Below are positions 33,110 to 41,947 of a stretch of DNA of 50,178 bases, piece by piece. The stretch is taken from contig DASYXW010000060.1 in assembly GCA_035934405.1 (NCBI GenBank), forward strand, positions 1 to 50,178, given 5' to 3'. The DNA is from DASYXW01 sp035934405 (lineage in GTDB: Bacteria; Acidobacteriota; Terriglobia; UBA7540). Under the pieces are notes generated by a model. That model was not told the DNA's origin. It saw only the letters and a list, made by a program, of their open reading frames with translations, and did not search any database. Made by a program: the position numbers and the translations under genes. Within the stretch, counting starts at the first letter, position 1; each line of letters opens with the position of its first letter.

Positions 33110-33430
33110 ATGAAGGTTCTGACACGTAAACAACTTGAGTCCCGCAAGGCTCAGGCCGTTCGCTTCGCCCGCGACGTTCGCGAAGACGACGAACTCGCCG
33201 ACGAAATCGAAGACGAATCAATCGATGATTACGCCGAACACCGGCGGATCAAAATCCAAAATCCACAACAAGGAGAAGGCAAAATGTCACTACCAAGCAG
33301 AAGAGAGTTAGTTGAGCGTATCGAACAACTGGAATCGGACAACGAAAGCCTTCAATCGCGCCTCGACGAAATCGGAGACCTCGCTAGCGGGGACGAAGAG
33401 GAAGATGAGGACGATGACCAGGGGGAATGA
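33110..33430 (+). CDS. Small acidic coiled-coil protein of unknown function
   Basis: I start at ATG 33110, 4 nt after the excisionase stop, giving 106 residues. The N-terminus is basic. The middle has heptad Leu/Glu spacing (RRELVERIEQLESDNESLQSRL, positions about 64-85). The end is strongly acidic (EEEDEDDDQG). Very acidic proteins like this sometimes mimic DNA or act as anti-restriction factors; nothing here proves that. Its stop overlaps the HNH gene by ATGA. Confidence 0.5.
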   Translation: MKVLTRKQLESRKAQAVRFARDVREDDELADEIEDESIDDYAEHRRIKIQNPQQGEGKMSLPSRRELVERIEQLESDNESLQSRLDEIGDLASGDEEEDEDDDQGE

Positions 33431-33879
33431 CACCGCGCCCGGTGTGCGGCGCGGCCTGGAGAAAGCCAGCACACCAGATCACGGACCGGGCGAAACGGTA
33501 CAGGGCCACCGCGCCTGAGTGCCGCCCGCCCGGGCCGGAGAAGTGTGCTTTGTGCCGCTCGACTCGTTTTCTTGTCGTGGACCACATCGACGGCGACGAG
33601 TCGAACGGCGAGCCGGAAAATCTTCGCTGGCTGTGCAAGAGCTGTAATACCCGGCTTGGGCTCGCGATAGCGCGAGCAGGCAGGGGACGGCGCACACGCC
33701 AGTTCAACCCTGGAGCGTACACCCTCGCGCAGTACACCGCGGCCGCCCTACAGCACACCCGAGGCCAGCACGACGCCGGCGGCAAGATCATTCACGAGAC
33801 GCCCAAGGAAAAGCGCCAAGAGTACGCTGCCGAAATCTGGCGACGCCGCCGAGCACGGGGCACGGACCGCCGGCACTAA
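33427..33879 (+). CDS. HNH endonuclease-like protein
   Basis: The 150-residue protein has a zinc-bound HNH fold: 'CALCRSTRF' (about 40-48), the HNH core 'VVDHIDGDESNGEPENLRWL' and 'CKSCNTRLGL'. The DH..N..C order fits an active nuclease. It is coupled to the acidic protein gene (ATGA). The C-terminal third is basic (RRRRARGTDRRH). Small HNH proteins in islands can be homing or defence nucleases; which applies here is unknown. Confidence 0.65.
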   Translation: MTPRPVCGAAWRKPAHQITDRAKRYRATAPECRPPGPEKCALCRSTRFLVVDHIDGDESNGEPENLRWLCKSCNTRLGLAIARAGRGRRTRQFNPGAYTLAQYTAAALQHTRGQHDAGGKIIHETPKEKRQEYAAEIWRRRRARGTDRRH

Positions 33880-33914
33880 TCCCGATCAGCAATGACAGAC
33901 ATAGAAAAGAACCA

Positions 33915-34022
33915 CCAAAAATCGGTAAAAACCGCAAAGAACCGCTTCGGGTGCGCCAGGCGAAGTACGAAGAACCAGTAAAAATCGGTAACAAGAACTA
34001 TGAAAAATAACGGTAAAAATCG
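33915..34022. promoter_or_regulatory. Iteron-like direct repeats (AAAAATCGGTAA)
   Basis: Three copies of a GTAAAAA(T/C)CG-type word lie at about 33917-33934, 33978-33992 and 34011-34022; the last is inside the next gene. They surround the start of an HTH protein, so they may be its binding sites or a replication/excision region. Confidence 0.45.
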
Positions 34023-35346
34023 ATTCGAAACCAATTCCTATTCGGTGAGCGAAGCCGCCGCCGCTCTTGGAGTATCCACGCCGACCGTCAAGCGCATGGT
34101 GGCTGAAGGCCAGCTCGAATCCTACCGCACGCCGGGCGGCCATCTTCGGATTCTGGCCGAGAGCATCGAGGCCATGCGGGAGGGCAAGCAACGCCAGCCT
34201 CGCCCCGTCCGGGACGCCTCGCCCGTCCTGCAGAACCGTCGCGAACAGCTGGAGGAGCTGACGCTGGAGACGCAGGAGTTTCGGGCCAAGCGAGAGCTCG
34301 AACGACTACGGCGGGAAGATGAGGCCGAGGCGGAGCGAGTGGAGGCGGAGCGAGAAGCGCGGGAAGAGGAAGCAGCAGACCGCCAGGCCGAGCTTGAGCT
34401 AGAACGGAGACGGCTGGAGCACGAGCGCGAGATGGCAGAAGAGCGCCGCGAACGCGAAGCGACCCAGGAGCGCCAGAGACGCGAAGCCGAGCAGCAGATG
34501 AACGTCTTTCACAGCCGATGGCTGCACGCAGCGGAGCGAGCGGTTACGCGCCACAAGTACGCTTGGCTTTCCGCCAGCCAACGCAAGGAAGTTCTCGCGG
34601 GCCTCGAAGCCGAGATCAAGCGGCGTCAGCCCGGCGATGAAGGCCGAATGAGCACGATACTCGCTCATACCCTGGACGCCCTGGTGGAACCCCTCCAGGC
34701 GGAGCGAAAAACCCAGGCGACCCGCCAGAGCCTCACAGAACGGGCGTTATGGAACTTACCCTTGGGAGTGACGGAGGCAGAGCGCGTGCGAGCGAGAGCG
34801 GCCGTCCGCGAGGCGCTCGGGCGATTCAACGGACTCGCAACGGAAGCTGAAATGCGCGTGGCCGCAGAGGAAGCAATCCAGCCCGTGCGCCAAGCCATCG
34901 AGCGGCGGAACCTCGAAGCGCGGCTAATGAATTGGGCGATCTGGCAACTCCCGTCGGGAAAGAGCGACCGCGACGAAGCAAGGCTTCGCCGGGAGTGTGC
35001 AGAGATTCTCGCAGAATTGCCCGGAGACGCAACGGAAGTGGAAGCCAAGGAAGCGCTGGAGCCGACCGTCAATGAAGCGCGGCAGGAAATCGAGCAGCGA
35101 AAAGCCCAAGAGCAGCGTCAGGCGCGAAAGGCCAGCCTGATTGAGCATGGAGTCGCCGAGGTTTCCAGTTACTTGTTTGAACTCCACGGGGCCGGCGACA
35201 TCTCCGCCGACAACTATTGGGATACTGACTTCAACAGCGACCTGAAGGAGGCCGTGCGACGCGGCTTGACCACCGATTTGACGGGAGACGAAACGGCAAA
35301 GGAAGTCCGCGAACTGGCGCGAGAGATCATGGATGAATCGCTCTAG
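34000..35346 (+). CDS. HTH and long coiled-coil protein of unknown function
   Basis: The 448-residue product starts with a MerR/excisionase-type HTH ('SVSEAAAALGVSTPTVKRMV', 'RTPGGHLRIL', residues about 15-50). A long coiled coil rich in Arg/Glu follows (about 75-165), then two related repeats of about 70-80 residues ('LTERALWNLPLGVTEAERVR', about 248; 'ARLMNWAIWQLPSGKSDRDE', about 307) and a C-terminal domain ending 'TDLTGDETAKEVRELA'. This is a DNA-binding protein with an oligomerisation coil. A degenerate duplicate of its last 25 codons lies at 35995-36066. It may be a replication or regulatory protein of the island. Confidence 0.55.
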   Translation: MKNNGKNRFETNSYSVSEAAAALGVSTPTVKRMVAEGQLESYRTPGGHLRILAESIEAMREGKQRQPRPVRDASPVLQNRREQLEELTLETQEFRAKRELERLRREDEAEAERVEAEREAREEEAADRQAELELERRRLEHEREMAEERREREATQERQRREAEQQMNVFHSRWLHAAERAVTRHKYAWLSASQRKEVLAGLEAEIKRRQPGDEGRMSTILAHTLDALVEPLQAERKTQATRQSLTERALWNLPLGVTEAERVRARAAVREALGRFNGLATEAEMRVAAEEAIQPVRQAIERRNLEARLMNWAIWQLPSGKSDRDEARLRRECAEILAELPGDATEVEAKEALEPTVNEARQEIEQRKAQEQRQARKASLIEHGVAEVSSYLFELHGAGDISADNYWDTDFNSDLKEAVRRGLTTDLTGDETAKEVRELAREIMDESL

Positions 35347-35935
35347 TGGTCATGCCTACCGAGCGTCCCAGCGCGTTCCTCCAATTCCGGTGATAGGCAG
35401 ACCTGCCCTGCTCTGGCGCCAGGTTCAACAATTCCAAATACAGCAAAGCGAGACCATCCCAAGAATCAGAAGGGGCCGGCAGGAGCATCCAGCGCAATTC
35501 TTCTTTCAGCCAATTCTGCTTGATTGAGTTACACATGTAGCAAGCGGTCACCAGATTCGCGAGATCAGAAGACCCGCCACGAGCGACCGGAATCAAGTGA
35601 TCACAGCTAGACGCATCGCGCCAGAACGCAATGTGACAGTCCGTCATTTTCCAGTGAGCATGATAGGGAAACTCGCGAGGGAAGATTGAGGCTATCAGCC
35701 GCAGGAGAGGACAAAAGACCGTTCGGCGCCCGCAGTACCTACAGGTAAAACCATCTCGCCTGAATACCGAAACCTGAAGGTCAAGAGGGATGGCACTTCT
35801 GCCCTGAGCCAAAGGCACGAAGGAGCCTGGGATTAGCTGTAGCTTTCGCGCCGCCTCGGTTCGCTCGCCTCTTATGACGAGTTCCACAACTCCAGCGAAA
35901 TCGCCAGCGAAATCAGCGTCATTCAGCGGAGCCAT
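35327..35935 (-). CDS. HNH endonuclease
   Basis: I start at ATG 35935 (MAPLNDADFAG), because codons farther upstream lie antisense to a remnant of a neighbouring gene. The 202-residue protein has an HNH domain: 'FTCRYCGRRTVFCPLLR' (zinc Cys), 'SCDHLIPVARGGSSDLANLV' and 'CYMCNSIKQN'. The order D-H...N...C-x2-C fits an active nuclease. It converges with the HTH/coiled-coil gene (20-nt overlap at the ends). Confidence 0.65.
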   Translation of the reverse strand: MAPLNDADFAGDFAGVVELVIRGERTEAARKLQLIPGSFVPLAQGRSAIPLDLQVSVFRRDGFTCRYCGRRTVFCPLLRLIASIFPREFPYHAHWKMTDCHIAFWRDASSCDHLIPVARGGSSDLANLVTACYMCNSIKQNWLKEELRWMLLPAPSDSWDGLALLYLELLNLAPEQGRSAYHRNWRNALGRSVGMTTRAIHP

Positions 35936-35994
35936 TGGCTCTTTCACGGGTAGGAATTCTACTTCACCTTCTGATGGTTTGCATTGAGGTCCCG

Positions 35995-36066
35995 CTTCGA
36001 TCTGCAGGAGGCCGTTCGGCGCGGCCTGGACGCGGACTTGACGGGCGATGAGACGAGCCAGGAAGT
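35995..36066 (+). pseudogene. Remnant of a second copy of the HTH/coiled-coil gene (3' end)
   Basis: In the plus frame it reads 'FDLQEAVRRGLDADLTGDET' then 'SQEVTAS', compared with 'DLKEAVRRGLTTDLTGDETA' at the end of the 448-residue protein. The rest of the gene is missing, and the HNH gene on the opposite strand now lies where it should be. Confidence 0.6.
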
Positions 36067-36192
36067 GACGGCGAGCCACGGTAGGCACGGACTCTATCAA
36101 ACCAAGTAGAAACTGGAAACAATTGCCCTTCCCCTGCTACTATATGGGCCGCGAGCGGATAGGAAGGGAGGGGCCGCCGACAGCCAAGCCAG

Positions 36193-38561
36193 ATGACCTC
36201 TTTTTCCAGCGATTCTGAGGCCGACACGTGCCGCAAGTACGTCCTGCCCAAGCTCTACGCGGCGGGGTGGACTGACGACCAGATCAGCGAGCAGCGGTAT
36301 TTCACGGACGGTCGCATCGTTGTGGCCGGAAGCAAAATCAGGCGGAAGCCACAGAAGCGGGCCGACTATTTGCTCCGGTACTCCCGCGACTTCGCGCTCG
36401 CCGTCGTGGAGGCCAAGGCCGCTTACAAGAACGCTGCGGACGGGCTGCAACAGGCTAAGGAATATGCGGAGATGCTGGGGCTTAAGTTCGCTTACGCCAC
36501 CAACGGCCAAGGCATCATCGAGCACGACTTCATAAGCGGGAGAGAGGCCGAACTGGAGGCGTTCCCTTCGCCCGGCGACCTTTGGAGTCGCCTTAGCAGG
36601 CAAGAGGGCATATCGGACGAGATCGCCGCCCGATTGCTCACGCCGTATTACCATCAGCCCGGCAGAACCCCGCGCTATTACCAGGACATCGCGATCAACC
36701 GAGCAGTCCAGGCGATTCTCCAAGAAAAGCGGCGCGTGCTGCTGACCCTCGCCACTGGCACGGGCAAGACCGTGGTAGCGTTTCAGATTTGCTGGAAGCT
36801 CTGGAATTCCCGCTGGAATCGGACGGGCGAATATCGGCGGCCACGGATTCTCTACCTTGCAGACCGAAACGTGCTGGTGGACGTTCCGAAGGACCAAACC
36901 TTCGCGCCCCTCGGAGACGCCCGCTGGAAGATCGAGGGCGAGGCCAACAAGGGCCGGGAGATGTACTTCGCCACCTATCAGGCCATCGCCAAGGACGAGC
37001 GCCGCCCAGGGCTCTATCGGGAGTACCGGCCGGATTTCTTCGACCTGATCATTGTCGACGAGTGCACCGGGGGAGCGCGAACGACGAGAGCAACTGGCAC
37101 GACATTCTGACGTACTTTGAGCCCGCCTATCAGCTCGGCATGACGGCCACGCCACTTCGCTACGACAACCGGGACACGTACCAGTACTTCGGCAATCCGC
37201 TTTACACTTACAGTCTCCGCCAGGGGATTGAGGACGGTTTTCTCGCCCCCTACCGCGTCCACCGCATCGTGACCACCGCCGACGCCACCGGCTGGCGCCC
37301 AAGGAAAGGCGAGCTTGACCGCTACGGCCGGGAAATACCGGACAGCGAATATGGGACGCGGGACTTCGAGCGCACGCTTTCTCTCAAGCCCCGCACCGAA
37401 GCGATTGCGCGCAACCTCACCGAGTTTCTCAAGAAGACAGACCGTTGGGGCAAGACCATCGTCTTCTGTGTTGACATCGAGCACGCCGAGCAGATGCGCC
37501 AGGCCCTGAACAACCTGAATACCGACCTTGTGCAGAAGCAGCCCAATTACGTGGTCCGCATTGTGGCCGACGAACGCGAGATCGGGCGCGGACATCTTGA
37601 CCGCTTCATGGACGTGGAAACCACCGTGCCGACGCTCGTCACCACCTCGCAGCTTCTCACCACCGGCGTTGACGTGCCCACGTGTAAGAACATCGTGATC
37701 GCCCGCGTCATCAACTCCATGACCGAGTTCAAGCAGATCATCGGCCGGGGCACCCGCGTTCGCGACGATTACGGCAAGTTCTATTTCAGCATCCTCGACT
37801 ACACCGGAAGCGCCACGCGGCTCTTCGCGGACCCCGCTTTCGACGGCGAACCCGCCTTGCTCACAGAAGAGGAAATGAACGAGGTCGGGGAGACCGTCGG
37901 CGAACCCGAGGTGATCGAGGAAGAAGAGGCCGGGACTATCGTGGACGAGCTTCCGCCCGACATTCCGCCGGATGACTTCGGCCAGCCACCAAGGAAATAT
38001 TACGTCAACGGCGGAGCGGTAGAAATCGCCGCCCATATCGTGCATGAACTGGACGCGGACGGCAAGCAGCTCCGCGTGGTAAAGTTCACGGACTACGCTG
38101 CGGAAAAGGTGCGCAGCATGTACCGTTCGGCCGCCGAACTGCGCTCGAAGTGGACAGACGCCCAGGAGCGGGCCGCGATTATTGAATCACTGGAGAAGCG
38201 CGGAATTTCGCTCCAAGAATTGATCGAGACGTCAAAGCAACCGGAAGCGGACCCGTTCGACGTGCTCTGTAATGTCGCTTTCAGCGCACCGCTACGCACA
38301 CGGCGGGAGCGGGCGGAGCGGTTGCGGCGCGACAAAAAGGACTTTTTCGAGCGCTACAGCGAGCCGGCGCGTCAGGTGTTAAACGACATCCTGGAGAAGT
38401 ACATCGAATTTGGGACAGCAGAGTTTAAGATCCCGGATATTCTTAAGGTGCCGCCCATTTCGGAGCGCGGAACGGTACTGGAAATCGCCGCTCTGTTTAA
38501 GGGCGCGGAGAATCTGCGCGGCGCGGTCGGGCAAATGCAAGCTCTCTTATATATCGCGTAG
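36193..38561 (+). pseudogene. hsdR: Type I restriction enzyme R subunit (HsdR, EcoEI-type), frameshifted
   Basis: Together the two frames encode a complete HsdR. The N-terminal nuclease (about 1-130) has 'ADYLLRYSRDFALAVVEAKA', with Asp and Glu-x-Lys of a PD-ExK site. The helicase has Walker A 'ATGTGKTVVAF' (about 197), the DEAH-type motif 'IIVDEC', 'YQLGMTATPLRYDN', and 'IGRGTRVRDDYGKFYF' (motif VI). The frame breaks at 37061-37066: TGCACCGG is one C short of the expected TGCCACCGG (DECHRGS). An intact copy would be about 790 residues. The change could be a real mutation or a base-call error. Confidence 0.85.
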
Positions 38562-38635
38562 TGGTCCAGTGGCAGTGAGCGGACGGAGGCCCTCCCAGAC
38601 CAGCACAGGCGAGCTGGAAACGAGGTGGTACTCGC

Positions 38636-40315
38636 ATGAGCATGAGCACGGAAAGACTGCGAAGTCCCTTTAGGGTCGGTGAAGTTGTAAGGACCGAAAC
38701 TGGTGCCTATCAGATACTAGAGGAATTCAAAGGCGGTGGGCGTGCCCGGACCTTTCTCGCGCGGGTCGTCCGGAGACCCCATAACAGAGGTTGGGTACTT
38801 CCGAAAGCGCTACGAAAGGAAGCCGGGGTTGTTATCAAGATCGCGCGCATCGATCCAGCCAGAGATCCTGTCGGGATGGAAGAGTTCGTCAGGATTGTCA
38901 ACACCTCGCTCGAGCAGGAGATAAGCGTTACCAATCGCCTTCATGACTTAGAATGCGTGGCGAGGACGATCGATTCGGGTGCGCGGCCAGCGCATCTGCA
39001 AAACTGGACTCCTGTCCACCTCACTTTCATCGTTCAAGAATATGCGGACGGCTTACGCCTCGATGAATACATGAAGAAGTGGCCTCGCGGCATATCCTCT
39101 GCAAGAGCGTGGCTTCGTTTGGCAAGAGACCTCGCGACCGCCGTCAAGGAATTTCATCAAAGGGGTATCTGTCACCAGGACATCTGGCCGCACAACATAA
39201 TCCTTCTCGGCAATAAACCTGTGTTCATAGATTTCGGAGAAGCCGCGTTGCGCCACGCGACGAATCTGCCCTATGGTCCCAGGAGGCCGCACCCGCACGC
39301 TTACATGGCACCGGAAGGCCGAGGAGTTGATCGGTTTGCCTCAAGGAGGGCTGACCTCTATTCGCTGGGTGGTGTGCTTTACTTCCTCGCTGTCGGGGAG
39401 GACCCGCCCACAACCCTGCCAAAGGGCCTTGACAGCCTGAAGACTTACGTAATGGGGCTGTTGAAGAAAAAGAATCAGGCTCTGGTTTCGCAGAACTGGG
39501 GCGTTGCCGATATAACGGCAAGATGCCTCAGGCACGACCGCAACAGGCGGGTGCGCAACGCGGAAGCACTTCTACAGGAGATCCGTACATTTGGACTCGA
39601 CTCCCCCACAGACCTAGCCGGAACGCTCAAGCGAGTGCGACGATTAGGCAGTGAGCTCCGACGGCGCGATGACCACCTATTTGAAAAAATGGCGGCAGTG
39701 GAGCTGCGACAAGTGGAGTGTCGGATGCAGGACATGCTGCAAGGCATTCTGGACATTAGTGGGGATCATGAAGCAATTGTCTCGGGGCTCACGCAGTATC
39801 TTTCGGTTCTCCGTCAGGGTGATGAGTACCTCGCGGTTACTGTGCCGAGATTCTGGTTCACGGGCAACTTGGGAATCAATGGTCGCTATCTTGCTATGAA
39901 CCGGCAAATCGCAATGGGAGGTGTACATGTTCGGAGGCTATTCCTCCTGACCAAGGCCGACCGAAGCGACGCTCGCGTGAGAAAAATACTTTCAGCGCAT
40001 CGTGACGTCTGTCGGGAAGTCATCGCCAGCAGGAAGAGCACGATGGATGTCCGATACCGCGAGGTCACTCCGGGCGAACGGAAAGCCGCGGTGCAACAGG
40101 GCGATCACTTGGGCATCTGGATCAAGAAAGGTGCCGCTATGGAGATCGTTCCTGTTTACGACGCCGATTCCATCACTACTATACGGCTCCGATCTGTCAG
40201 TGACCCCCCGGCAGTCCTGCGCAAGAAGCTCGATGACTGGGAGCTAGCCGATCCCTTGGAGAAGTGGTTCGGTAAAGAGCCGCGCGGGACTGTTACCCGC
40301 AGGAAGCCCCGGTAG
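38636..40315 (+). CDS. Ser/Thr-kinase-like protein inserted in the RM operon
   Basis: The 559-residue protein starts with a Hanks-type kinase domain (about 20-330): a glycine-rich loop 'EFKGGGRARTF', Lys68 in 'VVIKIAR', 'HQD' (180-182) in place of the usual HRD, with Asn187, 'DFG' (199-201) and 'APE' (225-227). The motif set suggests activity. The C-terminal 230 residues are not recognised; they carry a predicted beta/alpha segment 'VHVRRLFLLTKADRSDARVR' near 430, followed by a WD-type ending. It lies between hsdR and hsdM on the same strand (gaps 74 and about 54 nt), so it is likely in the same transcript. Its role with restriction-modification is inferred. Confidence 0.7.
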   Translation: MSMSTERLRSPFRVGEVVRTETGAYQILEEFKGGGRARTFLARVVRRPHNRGWVLPKALRKEAGVVIKIARIDPARDPVGMEEFVRIVNTSLEQEISVTNRLHDLECVARTIDSGARPAHLQNWTPVHLTFIVQEYADGLRLDEYMKKWPRGISSARAWLRLARDLATAVKEFHQRGICHQDIWPHNIILLGNKPVFIDFGEAALRHATNLPYGPRRPHPHAYMAPEGRGVDRFASRRADLYSLGGVLYFLAVGEDPPTTLPKGLDSLKTYVMGLLKKKNQALVSQNWGVADITARCLRHDRNRRVRNAEALLQEIRTFGLDSPTDLAGTLKRVRRLGSELRRRDDHLFEKMAAVELRQVECRMQDMLQGILDISGDHEAIVSGLTQYLSVLRQGDEYLAVTVPRFWFTGNLGINGRYLAMNRQIAMGGVHVRRLFLLTKADRSDARVRKILSAHRDVCREVIASRKSTMDVRYREVTPGERKAAVQQGDHLGIWIKKGAAMEIVPVYDADSITTIRLRSVSDPPAVLRKKLDDWELADPLEKWFGKEPRGTVTRRKPR

Positions 40316-40369
40316 CGAGGCCTCAACGGGATCGCTGTGGAACCGACCGAACCAGGAGACTCTGGAACG

Positions 40370-41947
40370 ATGGTAGGCCAGCCAAGAGAACAGAACTCGA
40401 CGACGGCACACCAGCTCGCCAGCCTCATCAAGTCCTGCCGCGACATCATGCGCAAGGACAAAGGCTTGAGCGGGGACCTCGACCGCTTGCCGATGCTCAC
40501 GTGGATCATGTTCCTGAAGTTTCTGGACGACATGGAGCGGGCCCGTGAGGAAGAGGCCAAGCTGGAGGGAAAGCGATTCCGGCCCGCCATCGAGTCGCCC
40601 TACCGCTGGCGCGATTGGGCGGCCCAGCCCGAAGGCATCAAGGGGCCGGAGCTAATGGCTTTCATCAACCAGGACGAGGCCACGCGCCCGGACGGGACCA
40701 AAGGGCAGGGGCTGTTCGCCTATCTTCGCGGCTTGCAGAGCGCGAACGGCGACCGTCGCGATGTGATCGCCAAGGTCTTCGAGGGCACCGTGAACCGAAT
40801 GGTGAGCGGGTATCTGTTGCGCGACGTGCTCAACAAGGTGAACGAGATTCACTTCACCTCGCGGGACGAGATTCACACTCTCGGCTTGCTGTATGAGTCG
40901 ATGCTCAAGGAAATGCGGGATGCGGCGGGCGACTCCGGCGAGTTCTACACGCCGCGCCCGCTGGTCAAGTTCATCGTCGCCGTTGTCGACCCTCAGCTTG
41001 GCGAGGCGGTTCTCGACCCGGCGGCCGGCACGGGCGGGTTTCTGGTGGAGAGTTTCGAGCACCTGCGAGCCCAGGCGAAGAAGGCCGAGCAGTTCGCCCA
41101 CCTGCAACGGGGCACGCTGTTCGGCATCGAGCCGAAGCCACTGCCTTATCTGCTATGCCAGATGAACCTTTTGCTTCACGGCCTCGAATACCCGGTGATC
41201 GATCCAGAAAACGCGCTGCGCTTCCCGTTGCGCGAGATCGGCGACCGTGACCGCGTGGACGTCATCGTGACCAATCCGCCCTTTGGCGGTGAGGAGGAAC
41301 GCGGCATTCTGTCCAATTTTCCCGAGGACAAGCAGACGGCGGAGACCGCTTTGCTCTTCCTGCAGCTCATTATGCGTAAGCTGAGGCGCCTGGAGCGCGG
41401 CGGGAAGCCCGGCCGGTGCGGAATGGTGGTGCCCAACGGCGTGCTGTTCGGCGACGGCGTGTGCGCCCGCATCAAGAAGGAACTGCTGGAGGAGTTCAAC
41501 CTGCACACCATCGTGCGCCTGCCCAACGGCGTGTTTGCGCCCTACACCAGCATTCCGACCAATCTGCTTTTCTTTGACCGGTCGGGACCGACCAAGCAAA
41601 TCTGGTATTACGAGCAGCCTTTGCCCGAGGGCCGGAAGAACTACACCAAGACGCAGCCGATGCGGTTCGAGGAGTTCGCCGATTGCCTCGCATGGCGGAA
41701 GAAGCGTCAGGCCAACGAGCGCGCCTGGAAAGTGCCTGTCAGTGACGTATTGAAGCTGGACGCCGAGGGCAATCTGCTTTCGGCCAACTTGGACATCAAG
41801 AACCCGAACCGCAAGCAGGACCTTGAGCACCTGCCGCCCGAGGAGTTGGCGGAATCCATCCTAGCGAAGGAGCAGCGCATCGCAGAGATCATCCGAGAAA
41901 TCAAAGAGCAGCTGTTGGCGAACCGCTCTGCAAAAACCCATGCATAA
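40370..41947 (+). CDS. hsdM: Type I DNA methyltransferase M subunit (HsdM)
   Basis: The start is ATG 40370, 11 nt after AGGAG; a GTG at 40337 would add 11 residues. The 525-residue protein has the N-terminal helical domain ('LASLIKSCRDIMRKDKGLSG'), the SAM motif 'DPAAGTGGFLVESF' (about 225), and the N6-adenine catalytic NPPF in 'VIVTNPPFGGEEERG' (about 304). It methylates adenine in a bipartite target set by HsdS. The stop overlaps the hsdS start by 8 nt. It is intact, unlike hsdR. Confidence 0.9.
   Translation: MVGQPREQNSTTAHQLASLIKSCRDIMRKDKGLSGDLDRLPMLTWIMFLKFLDDMERAREEEAKLEGKRFRPAIESPYRWRDWAAQPEGIKGPELMAFINQDEATRPDGTKGQGLFAYLRGLQSANGDRRDVIAKVFEGTVNRMVSGYLLRDVLNKVNEIHFTSRDEIHTLGLLYESMLKEMRDAAGDSGEFYTPRPLVKFIVAVVDPQLGEAVLDPAAGTGGFLVESFEHLRAQAKKAEQFAHLQRGTLFGIEPKPLPYLLCQMNLLLHGLEYPVIDPENALRFPLREIGDRDRVDVIVTNPPFGGEEERGILSNFPEDKQTAETALLFLQLIMRKLRRLERGGKPGRCGMVVPNGVLFGDGVCARIKKELLEEFNLHTIVRLPNGVFAPYTSIPTNLLFFDRSGPTKQIWYYEQPLPEGRKNYTKTQPMRFEEFADCLAWRKKRQANERAWKVPVSDVLKLDAEGNLLSANLDIKNPNRKQDLEHLPPEELAESILAKEQRIAEIIREIKEQLLANRSAKTHA

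Noticed and set aside
32828..33430. 200-codon frame starting before the excisionase
   Set aside because: Its first 94 codons overlap the excisionase gene in another frame; only the part from ATG 33110 is plausible.
36097..37302. 401-codon minus-strand frame opposite hsdR
   Set aside because: Antisense to a clear helicase/nuclease with strong motifs on the plus strand.
37014..38045. 343-codon minus-strand frame opposite hsdR
   Set aside because: Shadow frame of hsdR, with no conserved motif.
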